The position numbers and the translations under genes were made by a program. Positions 54,960-63,546 of a DNA stretch of 64,000 bases are shown here, piece after piece (position 1 is the first letter of the stretch; the number at the start of each line of letters is the position of its first letter). Source of the stretch: Algoriphagus antarcticus (GTDB taxonomy: Bacteria > Bacteroidota > Bacteroidia > Cytophagales > Cyclobacteriaceae); the NCBI RefSeq assembly GCF_002150685.1, contig NZ_MSSW01000031.1, positions 62,001 to 126,000 on the forward strand. Reading direction: 5' to 3'. A model generated the notes under the pieces. It saw only the letters and a program-made list of their open reading frames with translations. It did not search any database and was not told the origin of the DNA.

Positions 54960-56033
54960 ATGAGCCCTACAAACTACACTATGATCGGATTGATGTCTGG
55001 CACGTCAGGAGATGGACTAGACATAGCCCATTGCAGCTATGAGCTTCAGGATCAGTGGTCGTACGAGATTTTAGATGCAATTACGATTCCATTTCCTCCG
55101 GACTTGGGACAAAAGCTAATGAACTGCCACAGGCTTTCCGGGCTGGAATTGGCGCTTCTGGACGTAGATTTTGGAAAGTGGATGGGAGAAAAAGTAAGGG
55201 AATATTGTAGCGAAAAGCAAATCAAACCTATGGCTGTATGCTCTCACGGACATACTGTTTTTCACCAGCCGGCAAAAGGACTTAGCCTTCAGATAGGCAA
55301 TGGCTGGGCGATGCATCAGGCTTCTGGACAAAAGGTTATCAACGATTTCCGCATGCAAGATGTGCAGCTTGGTGGGCAAGGTGCGCCTTTGGTACCTATT
55401 GGCGACAGCTTGCTTTTCCCAGCGATTGATTTTTGTATCAATCTTGGGGGAATTGCAAATATTAGTATGGAGTCAGCGGCACAGCGAATTGCCTTTGATA
55501 CCTGCCCTTTCAATCTGTTGCTAAATGCCCAAGCAAATGTGCTTGGTGCTGAATACGATAAAGATGGAGCGTGGGCCAAAGAAGGCATGCTCAATGAAAA
55601 GTTATTCAATGAACTCAATGCGCTTCCCTATTATTCCAGATCAGATGCAAAATCTCTGGGTAGAGAGGATTTGGAAAATGATTTCATACCCTTGGTTATT
55701 TCTAGCGGTCTTTCTGAAAGAGATATATTAGGAACCCTTGTCGAGCATTATGCATTTCAGATCGCCCAAGTCATCAAGCAACACCAAAGCACTGATCAGC
55801 CTTCTGTATTAATCACTGGCGGTGGGGCATACAATTCTTTTTTTATAGAGCGATTGAGCAGTCAGCTTGACAACAAATGGAATCATACTGTCGCTGGGTC
55901 TGAACTGATAGAATTTAAAGAAGCACTGGTTTTTGGTTTTTTGGGAGTTTTGCGTCTCCGAAATGAGAACAACTGCCTCGCTTCAGTCACAGGGGCAAGT
56001 AGGGACTCATCTGGTGGAGTAGTTTTTGGCTAA
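54960..56033 (+). CDS. anmK: Anhydro-N-acetylmuramic acid kinase
   Basis: A 357-residue protein: MIGLMSGTSGDGLDIAHCSY is the ATP-binding start, followed by VCSHGHTVFHQPAKGLSLQI, DFRMQDVQLGGQGAPLVPIG, NLGGIANIS and ITGGGAYNSFF. AnmK phosphorylates anhydro-MurNAc recovered from peptidoglycan turnover. Length is right for the family (about 360). It stands apart from the next gene by 71 nt on the same strand. Confidence 0.96.
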   Translation: MSPTNYTMIGLMSGTSGDGLDIAHCSYELQDQWSYEILDAITIPFPPDLGQKLMNCHRLSGLELALLDVDFGKWMGEKVREYCSEKQIKPMAVCSHGHTVFHQPAKGLSLQIGNGWAMHQASGQKVINDFRMQDVQLGGQGAPLVPIGDSLLFPAIDFCINLGGIANISMESAAQRIAFDTCPFNLLLNAQANVLGAEYDKDGAWAKEGMLNEKLFNELNALPYYSRSDAKSLGREDLENDFIPLVISSGLSERDILGTLVEHYAFQIAQVIKQHQSTDQPSVLITGGGAYNSFFIERLSSQLDNKWNHTVAGSELIEFKEALVFGFLGVLRLRNENNCLASVTGASRDSSGGVVFG

Positions 56034-56104
56034 CCGCCCGTCAGACTTCCTGTAACAGGACTGGTTTATTTTTCTATTTTTGTCGAGAAATAAACCCAAA
56101 TTAG

Positions 56105-57331
56105 ATGCAGGAGTTACTTAAAAAGTTTGAAAACAAACAGCCCGAAATCACTTTCGAGTGGAGTGACAGCGAATCTGAAGCGGAAGGCTGGGTAGTGATC
56201 AATTCCCTCAGAGGAGGAGCTGCCGGTGGTGGAACCCGCATGAGAAAAGGACTGGACAAGCGCGAAGTAGAATCTCTTGCCAAAACCATGGAGGTAAAGT
56301 TTACCATCTCTGGCCCGGCGATTGGCGGTGCAAAATCAGGAATCAACTTTGACCCGAATGACCCACGTAAAGACGAGGTGCTACGTCGTTGGTACAAAGC
56401 TGTAATGCCCCTATTAAAGAGTTACTATGGAACTGGTGGAGATCTCAACGTGGACGAAATCCATGAAGTGATTCCAATCACAGAATCCTATGGACTTTGG
56501 CATCCACAGGAAGGCGTCGTAAATGGTCACTTTCACGCAACTGAGCCAGAAAAAATTCGGAAAATCGGTCAACTCAGACAAGGTGTTTCCAAGGTGCTTG
56601 AAGACCCACTTTTCACCCCAAATGGAACCAAGAAATATACGGTATCAGACATGATTACGGGATATGGGGTGGCAGAAGCTGTGAGGCATTATTATAAAAT
56701 ATGGGGAGGAGATATCAAGGGCAAGCGTGCCGTCATCCAAGGATGGGGTAACGTAGGAGCCGCTGCTGCCTGTTTCCTTGCAGTAGAAGGGGTGAAAATA
56801 GTTGGTATCATCGACCGGGATGGAGGAGTGATTAATGAAGTAGGTTTCTCCATAGATGAAGTTCGCGAGCTTTTTTTCAATAGAAATGGAAATAAACTTG
56901 TAGCCGAAAACCAACTTCCTTTTGAAGAAATAAATCAGAAAATATGGGATCTTGAGAGTGAAATCTTCATACCCGCAGCTGCCTCGAGACTGATCAAGAA
57001 GGATCAAGTGGAGAGAATGGTCAATTCTGGTCTAGAAGTTATTTCATGTGGTGCAAATGTTCCCTTTGCCGATCCAGAGATTTTCTTCGGTCCAATTGGA
57101 GTTTGGACTGATCAGCGGGTTTCGGTAATTCCTGATTTCATCGCAAATTGTGGCATGGCTCGCGTATTTGCTTATTTGATGAGCGACAAGGTTGAAGTGA
57201 CCGACATGGCGATATTTTCAGATGTGAGTAGTACGATAGAAAAAGCACTGAAAAATGTTTATTCCAGTAATACTGAAAAAACTAAACTAGCTGAAAGCTC
57301 CTTTAATATAGCCCTAGCACAACTCGTGTAA
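56105..57331 (+). CDS. Glu/Leu/Phe/Val family amino-acid dehydrogenase
   Basis: A 408-residue oxidoreductase. SLRGGAAGGGTRMRKGLDKR and KFTISGPAIGGAKSGINFDP mark the substrate-binding domain with its catalytic Lys, DLNVDEIHEVIP continues the active site, and GKRAVIQGWGNVGAAAACFL is the NAD(P)-binding Rossmann motif near 205. IIDRDGGVINEVGFSIDEVR and FIPAAASRLI fit the family. Whether it acts on glutamate or a branched-chain amino acid cannot be told by eye. It precedes a hairpin and the nhaD gene. Confidence 0.92.
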   Translation: MQELLKKFENKQPEITFEWSDSESEAEGWVVINSLRGGAAGGGTRMRKGLDKREVESLAKTMEVKFTISGPAIGGAKSGINFDPNDPRKDEVLRRWYKAVMPLLKSYYGTGGDLNVDEIHEVIPITESYGLWHPQEGVVNGHFHATEPEKIRKIGQLRQGVSKVLEDPLFTPNGTKKYTVSDMITGYGVAEAVRHYYKIWGGDIKGKRAVIQGWGNVGAAAACFLAVEGVKIVGIIDRDGGVINEVGFSIDEVRELFFNRNGNKLVAENQLPFEEINQKIWDLESEIFIPAAASRLIKKDQVERMVNSGLEVISCGANVPFADPEIFFGPIGVWTDQRVSVIPDFIANCGMARVFAYLMSDKVEVTDMAIFSDVSSTIEKALKNVYSSNTEKTKLAESSFNIALAQLV

Positions 57332-57351
57332 AAGTATCCTTTGCCTTTACT

Positions 57352-57384
57352 CTGCTGGAGTTAATTTTTGATTAATTCCAGCAG
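57352..57384. repeat. Long inverted repeat after the dehydrogenase gene
   Basis: CTGCTGGAGTTAAT pairs with ATTAATTCCAGCAG around a TTTTG loop, a 14-bp stem with one G-T pair. It has no T run afterwards, so it is either a weak terminator of the dehydrogenase transcript or a control element in the leader of nhaD, which starts about 130 nt downstream. Confidence 0.6.
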
Positions 57385-57512
57385 CACGGCAAATTTTGAT
57401 TGTGCTGTATCAGCCAAAATCTGTAGTTTCGCAGAAGCCACGTTGGAATAGCATCAATCATTTATTTGCTTAAATTAACCGAAAAGAACACCCAGCATAC
57501 CTTATCAGCCTA

Positions 57513-59033
57513 ATGAAGAATTTTATCTTTAGTTTCTCCATACTTTTCGGAATATTATTTTTTGGCGGGATGGAGCCACAATCTGCCTTCGCAGAAAACA
57601 CTGATATTGAACAAGGATACCTTGCTCAGGGAGATCATAACGCTGCTGATCAAGAGATTACTCACGGAATAGTTTCTGCCGAAGCTGAAGAGGCAGATCA
57701 CCATACCGCTCCTATATGGCTAGTCATTCCATTTGTAGCGTTGCTGCTTATGATAGCCACTGGGCCCTTATTTTATGAGCATTTTTGGCACAAAAACTAC
57801 CCCAAAATTGCTATAGGGTTTGCCCTGATGGTCGTTTTCTATTACCTATTTATACTCGGAAATGTCCATGCGCCCGTCCATGCGATGGCAGAATACATTC
57901 AGTTCATAGCACTTCTAGCCTCTTTATACATTGCTTCAGGCGGAATTCTGATTGAGATAGATAAGAAAGCCACGCCTTTTGCTAATGTAACCTTGTTGGT
58001 CATCGGTGCTTTGGTTTCTAATCTGATCGGAACCACTGGAGCTTCCATGCTTTTGATTCGACCATTTATTAGATTGAACAAAGGAAATATTCAGGCCTAC
58101 CACATCATTTTCTTCATCTTCATGGTGAGTAATGTCGGTGGCTCGCTCACCCCAATAGGTGACCCACCGCTATTTTTGGGTTTCCTGAAAGGAATTCCAT
58201 TCTTCTGGACGTTGGAGCATAACTGGCCCGCATGGCTGTTTACATTAGTAATGTTAGCTGTTGTGTTCTATTTCATTGATAAAAAAATAGGAAGAGCAAA
58301 TGACGACAATGAATTAGAGGAGACTATTTATACCAACAAATTTTCCTTAGTCGGTATAAGGAATTTCGGATGGTTATTTATTATTATTTGCTCAGTATTC
58401 CTTGATCCAAATGTGATAGAGGGCGTTCCAGCCATCGTCTACGACGGTCAAAAATTCTCCTATATCAGAGAAATCATTATGCTGTCTGTAGCCTTCCTGT
58501 CTTATCGGTTTGCTGACCAGCGAGCCATTAAAGGCAATGAATTTAATTTCGAACCTATCAGAGAAGTAGCATTTATTTTTGTGGGAATATTTGGTACTAT
58601 GATGCCGGCCTTGGAACTGGTGGGCGCCTTCGCCAAATCACCTGAAGGAGCAGCAATGATCACGCACAACACACTCTACTGGGGTACGGGCATTCTTTCC
58701 GGATTTTTGGACAACGCTCCTACTTACCTCAACTTCCTCGCAGCAGCCATGGCTTCCAAGGGTGCCTCCATCAGCAACATTGAAGAAGTTCGTCAGTTTG
58801 CTGCAGATGGGTATCATGATTCCGCATTCGAACTGATGGCTATTGCCATCGCCTCAGTATTCTTCGGAGCGATGACTTACATAGGAAATGGACCAAACTT
58901 CATGGTGAAGTCCATAGCAGAGCAAAATGGCATCAAAATGCCTTCATTCTTTGGCTATATCATCCGATTCTCCCTGCCAGTCTTATTGCCACTTTTATTC
59001 CTGGTGTGGCTGGTATTCTTTGCTTTCGTATAA
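57513..59033 (+). CDS. nhaD: Na+/H+ antiporter NhaD
   Basis: A 506-residue membrane protein of the ArsB/NhaD group. An N-terminal signal-like helix and an acidic/His-rich stretch (EEADHHTAP near 67) precede about twelve membrane segments; GTTGASMLLIRPFIRLNKGN, NVGGSLTPIGDPPLFLGFLK, LSGFLDNAPTYLNF and GAMTYIGNGPNFMVKSIAEQ are NhaD hallmarks. It exchanges sodium for protons, consistent with a marine or saline habitat. The gene is convergent with tag. Confidence 0.95.
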   Translation: MKNFIFSFSILFGILFFGGMEPQSAFAENTDIEQGYLAQGDHNAADQEITHGIVSAEAEEADHHTAPIWLVIPFVALLLMIATGPLFYEHFWHKNYPKIAIGFALMVVFYYLFILGNVHAPVHAMAEYIQFIALLASLYIASGGILIEIDKKATPFANVTLLVIGALVSNLIGTTGASMLLIRPFIRLNKGNIQAYHIIFFIFMVSNVGGSLTPIGDPPLFLGFLKGIPFFWTLEHNWPAWLFTLVMLAVVFYFIDKKIGRANDDNELEETIYTNKFSLVGIRNFGWLFIIICSVFLDPNVIEGVPAIVYDGQKFSYIREIIMLSVAFLSYRFADQRAIKGNEFNFEPIREVAFIFVGIFGTMMPALELVGAFAKSPEGAAMITHNTLYWGTGILSGFLDNAPTYLNFLAAAMASKGASISNIEEVRQFAADGYHDSAFELMAIAIASVFFGAMTYIGNGPNFMVKSIAEQNGIKMPSFFGYIIRFSLPVLLPLLFLVWLVFFAFV

Positions 59034-59035
59034 GA

Positions 59036-59623
59036 TTAAACCTCACCAAATCGGAAACAAGATTCCAAATGGTCGTTGAACAGACCAGTAGCTTGCATAT
59101 GTGCATAGACCGTCGTGCTGCCTAGAAATTTGAATCCACGTTTCTTAAGGTCTTTGGCAAGCAAATCGGATTCCTTGGTAGTGGCCTGAGATTGGCTCAT
59201 GGATGATAGGCGATTTTGAATTGGTTTTCCTCCGACAAATCCCCAGATGTAGTTAGAAAAAGACCCAAATTCTTCTTGGACTTTCATAAAGCATTTGGCA
59301 TTGTTTATAGCAGCTCGGATTTTCAAAACGTTTCTGATTATGCTCGGATCCTGAAGTAATTCCTGCACGTAGCTCTCTGGAAATTCTGCTACCACTTTAT
59401 AATCAAAATCTGCAAAAGCTTTGCGATAGCCTTCTCTTTTCTTCAAAATCGTAGCCCAACTCAACCCTGCCTGAGCAGATTCCAAAATCAAAAATTCAAA
59501 GTGAACATGATCATCCCAGACCGGGACTCCCCACTCTGTATCGTGATAGTTAACATATTCTTCGAAACCCAGACACCAGGGACAACGGGTTTTATGATCA
59601 GAAACTTGAAAGGTATTTTTCAT
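59036..59623 (-). CDS. tag: DNA-3-methyladenine glycosylase I
   Basis: A 195-residue enzyme. CPWCLGFEEYVNYHDTEWGV, HFEFLILESAQAGLSWATIL, KKREGYRKAFADFD and NRLSSMSQSQATTKESDLLA, GFKFLGSTTVYAHMQATGLF are Tag motifs, including the catalytic Glu in LESAQAGLSW. It removes 3-methyladenine from alkylated DNA. The stop is 2 nt from the nhaD stop on the other strand. Confidence 0.96.
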   Translation of the reverse strand: MKNTFQVSDHKTRCPWCLGFEEYVNYHDTEWGVPVWDDHVHFEFLILESAQAGLSWATILKKREGYRKAFADFDYKVVAEFPESYVQELLQDPSIIRNVLKIRAAINNAKCFMKVQEEFGSFSNYIWGFVGGKPIQNRLSSMSQSQATTKESDLLAKDLKKRGFKFLGSTTVYAHMQATGLFNDHLESCFRFGEV

Positions 59624-59803
59624 GTGTTTATAATTTTTTTCAAATGGTCACATAGCCTGCCCCTGAGGATTGATAAACGTCCCACTATGTGACGATTGCG
59701 TTGTGCTCGATTTCATAAAAGTTGAATTAAAGAATAAATTTAATCAAGTATTGGGATAAGGATGCAGAGTGGCTTACTTTCTGGATTCAATTGGAATACA
59801 TAT

Positions 59804-60958
59804 ATGATTGCCACCTCCACGCTTGAAATCAGCGCCAAGGCCTACCGCCAAAACATTCGGTACATACGCTCAGAAATAGGCCCAAAACCAACAATTTCTG
59901 CTGTAGTGAAGGGTAATGCTTATGGTCATGGGATCTCACAAATGGTAGAAATAGCTGAAAAAGCTGGAATTCGCCATTTCAGCACTTTCAGCTCTGATGA
60001 GGCTTGGGAAGTTTGGGACAGATCAAAAAAAGAATCGGAAATCATGATCATGGGAATGCTCCATCTGGAGGAGCTGGAGGAGCTAATTGCAAAAGGTATC
60101 AGCTTCTACGTTTTTGATTTTGAAAGGCTGGAAAAAGCTATCGCCATTTCCAAAGAAATTGGCATTCCGGCGAAAGTTCATATCGAAGTAGAGACTGGAT
60201 TTCATCGTACTGGATTTGATTGGGATCAGCGCGAGAAGCTCGCTGAAATGCTTGCGAAGAATTACAGCTTCATTTCTATTATTGGGCTCTGTACGCATTA
60301 TGCTGGGGCTGAGTCTGTAAGTAATTTCGTCAGAGTAAAAAATCAAATCGCCCTGTATCACGAATTCAAGGACTTTTTCAACAGTCAGGGAATAGCGTTC
60401 AAAACTTATCATACTGCCTGCTCGGCAGCCACACTTATTTTCCCCGAAACTATCATGGACATGGTGAGAATAGGAATAGCAGGCTATGGATTTTGGCCTA
60501 CTAAGGAGACTTTTTTTGCAAAGCTAAATTCCCTGCCAAAAGGAAAGAAAGACCCACTCAAACGACTGATAACCTGGAAAAGCACTGTCATGAGTTTGAA
60601 AGCAGTAAAAACCGGTGAGTTCGTCGGATATGGAAATAGCTACATGGCGTTGGAGAATATTCGTCTGGCGATCGTGCCAGTGGGCTATGGACACGGTTAC
60701 AGCCGACTACTCAGTAATCAGGGTATGGTTCTGATCAAAGGACAACATTGTCAAGTCGTGGGGACAGTCATGATGAATGCCATCGCAGTGAACGTGAGCA
60801 AGATCAAAGATCTAAAAGCAGGTGATGAGGTAGTTCTTATCGGAAAGCAGGGTGGAAAAGAAATTACTGTTTCGTCATTTTCTGAGTCCACTCAACAGGT
60901 AAACTATGAAATGCTGACCCGATTACCAAAGAATATTCCCAGGAAAATCATTCTTTAA
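59804..60958 (+). CDS. alr: Alanine racemase
   Basis: A fold-type III PLP enzyme of about 384 residues from the ATG at 59804 (MIATSTLEISAKAYRQNIRY), the normal family start; an ATG at 59762 would add 14 residues. ISAVVKGNAYGHG carries the PLP Lys, GFHRTGFDWDQ and IGIAGYGFWP are further landmarks, and LAIVPVGYGHGYSR with VVGTVMMNAIAVNV lies in the C-terminal beta domain. Some positions differ from the usual motifs (GYGHGYS for GYGDGYP, TVMMN for RICMD), as in other Bacteroidota paralogues. It supplies D-alanine for peptidoglycan. The stop overlaps purU by 4 nt, convergently. Confidence 0.9.
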   Translation: MIATSTLEISAKAYRQNIRYIRSEIGPKPTISAVVKGNAYGHGISQMVEIAEKAGIRHFSTFSSDEAWEVWDRSKKESEIMIMGMLHLEELEELIAKGISFYVFDFERLEKAIAISKEIGIPAKVHIEVETGFHRTGFDWDQREKLAEMLAKNYSFISIIGLCTHYAGAESVSNFVRVKNQIALYHEFKDFFNSQGIAFKTYHTACSAATLIFPETIMDMVRIGIAGYGFWPTKETFFAKLNSLPKGKKDPLKRLITWKSTVMSLKAVKTGEFVGYGNSYMALENIRLAIVPVGYGHGYSRLLSNQGMVLIKGQHCQVVGTVMMNAIAVNVSKIKDLKAGDEVVLIGKQGGKEITVSSFSESTQQVNYEMLTRLPKNIPRKIIL

Positions 60959-61809
60959 TAGAAAATCACCGTCTTGTTTTTGATTGGCATCACCTTGCGG
61001 TCTACATGGTATTTGATGGCTTTGGAAAGAACTACTTTTTCCACGTCTTGACCGATCTGCACTAATTCGGAGACGGTATTATGATGTCTTACTCGTGCTA
61101 CGTCCTGTTCGATGATCGGTCCAGCATCCAATTCTTCTGTTACGTAGTGAGCAGTCGCTCCTATGATTTTTACTCCGCGCTCGTAGGCTGCATGATAGGG
61201 TCTAGCTCCCACGAATGCAGGCAAAAATGAATGGTGGATATTGATAATTCGATTAGGAAAATGCTTGATAAAATCTGCGGATAAAATCTGCATGTATCTG
61301 CCAAGTACTACGAAGTCAATTTGATTGGCCTTCATCAGCTGCAATTGATTGGCCTCAGCTGCAGCCTTAGCATCAGCAGTAATGGGTATGTAATGAAAAG
61401 GAATCTTAAATGCCTCAACGATTTCTCTCAAACTTTCATGATTTGAAACGACAAGAGGAATATCTACATCGAGCTGTCCTGCATGATGTCTCCCCAAAAT
61501 ATCAAACAAACAATGTGAAAGCTTGCTGACGAAAATTGCCATCCTTGGCTTTGGAAAATTGAAATGAAGTTTGAAGTCCATCTGAAAACGCTCACCAACT
61601 TCTGATTTAAATCGAGAAGCAATCTCATCTTTTTGTAAAGAAAAAGAATCCAATTCCCAGGCAGCTCTCATGAAAAACATTCCCATTTCCTCATCTACGT
61701 GCTGATCAACTTCCAGAATATTGCCATCATGAGCATAAAGAAATCTAGAAACTTCCGCGACGATTCCCTTTTGATCGGTACACTGAATGATGAGTATGGC
61801 TTTTTTCAT
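60955..61809 (-). CDS. purU: Formyltetrahydrofolate deformylase
   Basis: A 284-residue enzyme: an N-terminal ACT-type domain (residues 1-80; ILIIQCTDQKGIVAEVSRFL, NILEVDQHVDEEMGMFFMRA) and a formyltransferase-like domain (LVVSNHESLREIVEAFKIPF, FVVLGRYMQILSADFIKHFP, NIHHSFLPAFVGARPYHAAY, HYVTEELDAGPIIEQDVARV). It hydrolyses 10-formyl-THF to formate and THF. It follows aroE on the minus strand by 9 nt. Confidence 0.96.
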   Translation of the reverse strand: MKKAILIIQCTDQKGIVAEVSRFLYAHDGNILEVDQHVDEEMGMFFMRAAWELDSFSLQKDEIASRFKSEVGERFQMDFKLHFNFPKPRMAIFVSKLSHCLFDILGRHHAGQLDVDIPLVVSNHESLREIVEAFKIPFHYIPITADAKAAAEANQLQLMKANQIDFVVLGRYMQILSADFIKHFPNRIINIHHSFLPAFVGARPYHAAYERGVKIIGATAHYVTEELDAGPIIEQDVARVRHHNTVSELVQIGQDVEKVVLSKAIKYHVDRKVMPIKNKTVIFY

Positions 61810-61818
61810 GGCTAAAAC

Positions 61819-62556
61819 TTATGAATTCCAGATCTCCCAAGCCGCTTCTGCTTGCAGGATAAGCATCTCATGTCCATTCTTCGCTTTTCCACCCTTGACC
61901 AAACATGCCTTCATCAGAGAAGTTTCGCTTGGATTATACACCAAATCATACACAAAATGATCAGATGTCAGCTGCTCCAACGGAATGGCTGGAATCCCAT
62001 CTACTTTTGGAAAGGTGCCAAGTGGAGTAGTATTGACAATCAGCATATAGGTCTTCATTATCTCAGGGTCAGATGCCAAATCTTCGTAGGTAATCTGATC
62101 CTCGTCTTCAGAGCGAGAAACATTCAGAAACTCAATATCCAAATCCTTTAATGCCTGCTTGACTGCTTTAGATGCTCCTCCGGTACCCAAAATCAAGGCT
62201 TTTGGTTTTAGTGATCCAAGCCAAGGAGAAAGCGAATTTTTAAATCCTATATAGTCTGTATTGTATCCCGTTAGCATTCCATCCTGAATATGGATACAGT
62301 TTACCGCACCGATTTCTTCACAGGCCTCATCGAGATCATCCATTAGGGCGATCACATCCTCTTTATAAGGAATCGTGACATTGATGCCTTCTATCTCTGG
62401 ATTCTCGCTGAGAATTTCTTCTAGGTCACGCGCATTCGGAATATCATACAGTTCATAAGTACAATCTTTGATTCCTTCCTTGTCAAATTTCTCAATGAAA
62501 TATTTCTTTGAAAAAGAATGTGTAAGTGGATGACCTATCAACCCGAATTTTCTCAT
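61819..62556 (-). CDS. aroE: Shikimate dehydrogenase
   Basis: A 245-residue protein: FGLIGHPLTHSFSKKYFIEK contains the substrate Ser pair, EGINVTIPYKEDVIALMDD holds the catalytic Lys, CIHIQDGMLTGYNTDYIGF and ALILGTGGASKAVKQAL form the NADP-binding part. It reduces dehydroshikimate in aromatic amino acid synthesis. Its start overlaps the DUF368 gene end by 4 nt, so the two are coupled. Confidence 0.95.
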   Translation of the reverse strand: MRKFGLIGHPLTHSFSKKYFIEKFDKEGIKDCTYELYDIPNARDLEEILSENPEIEGINVTIPYKEDVIALMDDLDEACEEIGAVNCIHIQDGMLTGYNTDYIGFKNSLSPWLGSLKPKALILGTGGASKAVKQALKDLDIEFLNVSRSEDEDQITYEDLASDPEIMKTYMLIVNTTPLGTFPKVDGIPAIPLEQLTSDHFVYDLVYNPSETSLMKACLVKGGKAKNGHEMLILQAEAAWEIWNS

Positions 62557-63488
62557 GATTTCTTTAAATATGCCGCTAAGCGATCAATACCAACTACTAA
62601 AATAATCCCAAAAGCAAATGCTGAAAGTGCCAGCATTAATTTTGGCTCAAAACCAGTCTGCTCCAAATATGAAGTAGGGAATAAATTCTCAGTCAAAAAT
62701 GGTTTTTCCTCTCCACTGGAAGAGGTGCGATAGGCAGTGACAATTTTCCAAGGCCAAAGTTTATTGATAGAACCTAGCATAAAGCCAGAAAGAACGCCGA
62801 TCGTAATGGAATAATATCGCTTCAACAACCAGGAAATAACTCGACTGAAAGATAAAAGTCCAACGACACAACCTAGTGCAAATATGCCTAATGTAACAAA
62901 ATCACGGGCTGAGACTGCATGCAAGACAGGCTCGTATTTTCCCAAGATCAGCAAAATAAAGCTTCCGCTAATCCCGGGAAGAATCATAGCACAAATCGCT
63001 ATAGCTCCAGCTACAAATGTGAACCAAAGTGCATCTGGGCTAGTAGTCGGGGGCAGATCTGTAACCCAATAAGCGATAATAATTCCCAAAATAAGTGCGA
63101 TCACTACGCCCAAACTCCACTTTTTAATGTCCTTCAGAATCAGAAAGGCACTCACCAAAATCAATCCGCAGAAAAATGACCAAAGCGGAATCGGGTGCTC
63201 CTCCATCATGTAGGTGATGAGCTTCGAAAGCGAGAAAATACTGGTCATTATTCCCAATAATAAACTGAGTAAGAACGCACCATTCACCGCCTGGAAGAAC
63301 GCTTTGAACTCAAACTTCAGCAAAAGCCTCAGACTTTCCCCATTAAAGGAATTGATACTACGAAGCAGCTCCTCATAGATGCCGGTGATCAGCGCTATCG
63401 AGCCACCGGAAACACCCGGTACTATATCTGCCGCTCCCATCGCCATACCTTTCAAGTAGGTGAGGACATTTTTTCTGATAAAATCCAT
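62553..63488 (-). CDS. DUF368 membrane protein
   Basis: A 311-residue membrane protein from the ATG at 63488 (MDFIRKNVLTYLKGMAMGAA); an upstream start at 63521 would lie inside a terminator hairpin and is rejected. DIVPGVSGGSIALITGIYEE, ICAMILPGISGSFILLILGK and GCVVGLLSFSRVISWLLKRY are DUF368 (PopT-like) signatures: two repeats with a PGxSGG motif. Some members are thought to move polyprenyl phosphate; this is family knowledge, not seen here. Confidence 0.92.
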   Translation of the reverse strand: MDFIRKNVLTYLKGMAMGAADIVPGVSGGSIALITGIYEELLRSINSFNGESLRLLLKFEFKAFFQAVNGAFLLSLLLGIMTSIFSLSKLITYMMEEHPIPLWSFFCGLILVSAFLILKDIKKWSLGVVIALILGIIIAYWVTDLPPTTSPDALWFTFVAGAIAICAMILPGISGSFILLILGKYEPVLHAVSARDFVTLGIFALGCVVGLLSFSRVISWLLKRYYSITIGVLSGFMLGSINKLWPWKIVTAYRTSSSGEEKPFLTENLFPTSYLEQTGFEPKLMLALSAFAFGIILVVGIDRLAAYLKKS

Positions 63489-63500
63489 AATCAAAAATAA

Positions 63501-63528
63501 AGGCTGACCGGAATAATCCAATCAGCCT
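63501..63528 (-). terminator. Terminator after the phosphosulfolactate synthase-like gene
   Basis: AGGCTGA (63501-63507) pairs with TCAGCCT (63522-63528); on the minus strand the stem is followed by TTATTTTTG. It lies between the stop at 63547 and the DUF368 start. Confidence 0.75.
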
Positions 63529-63546
63529 ATATTGAGTTGAGTTGTA

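Noticed and set aside
62884..63179. Plus-strand frames over the DUF368 gene
   Set aside because: They are antisense to a clear membrane-protein family and lack any recognisable features.
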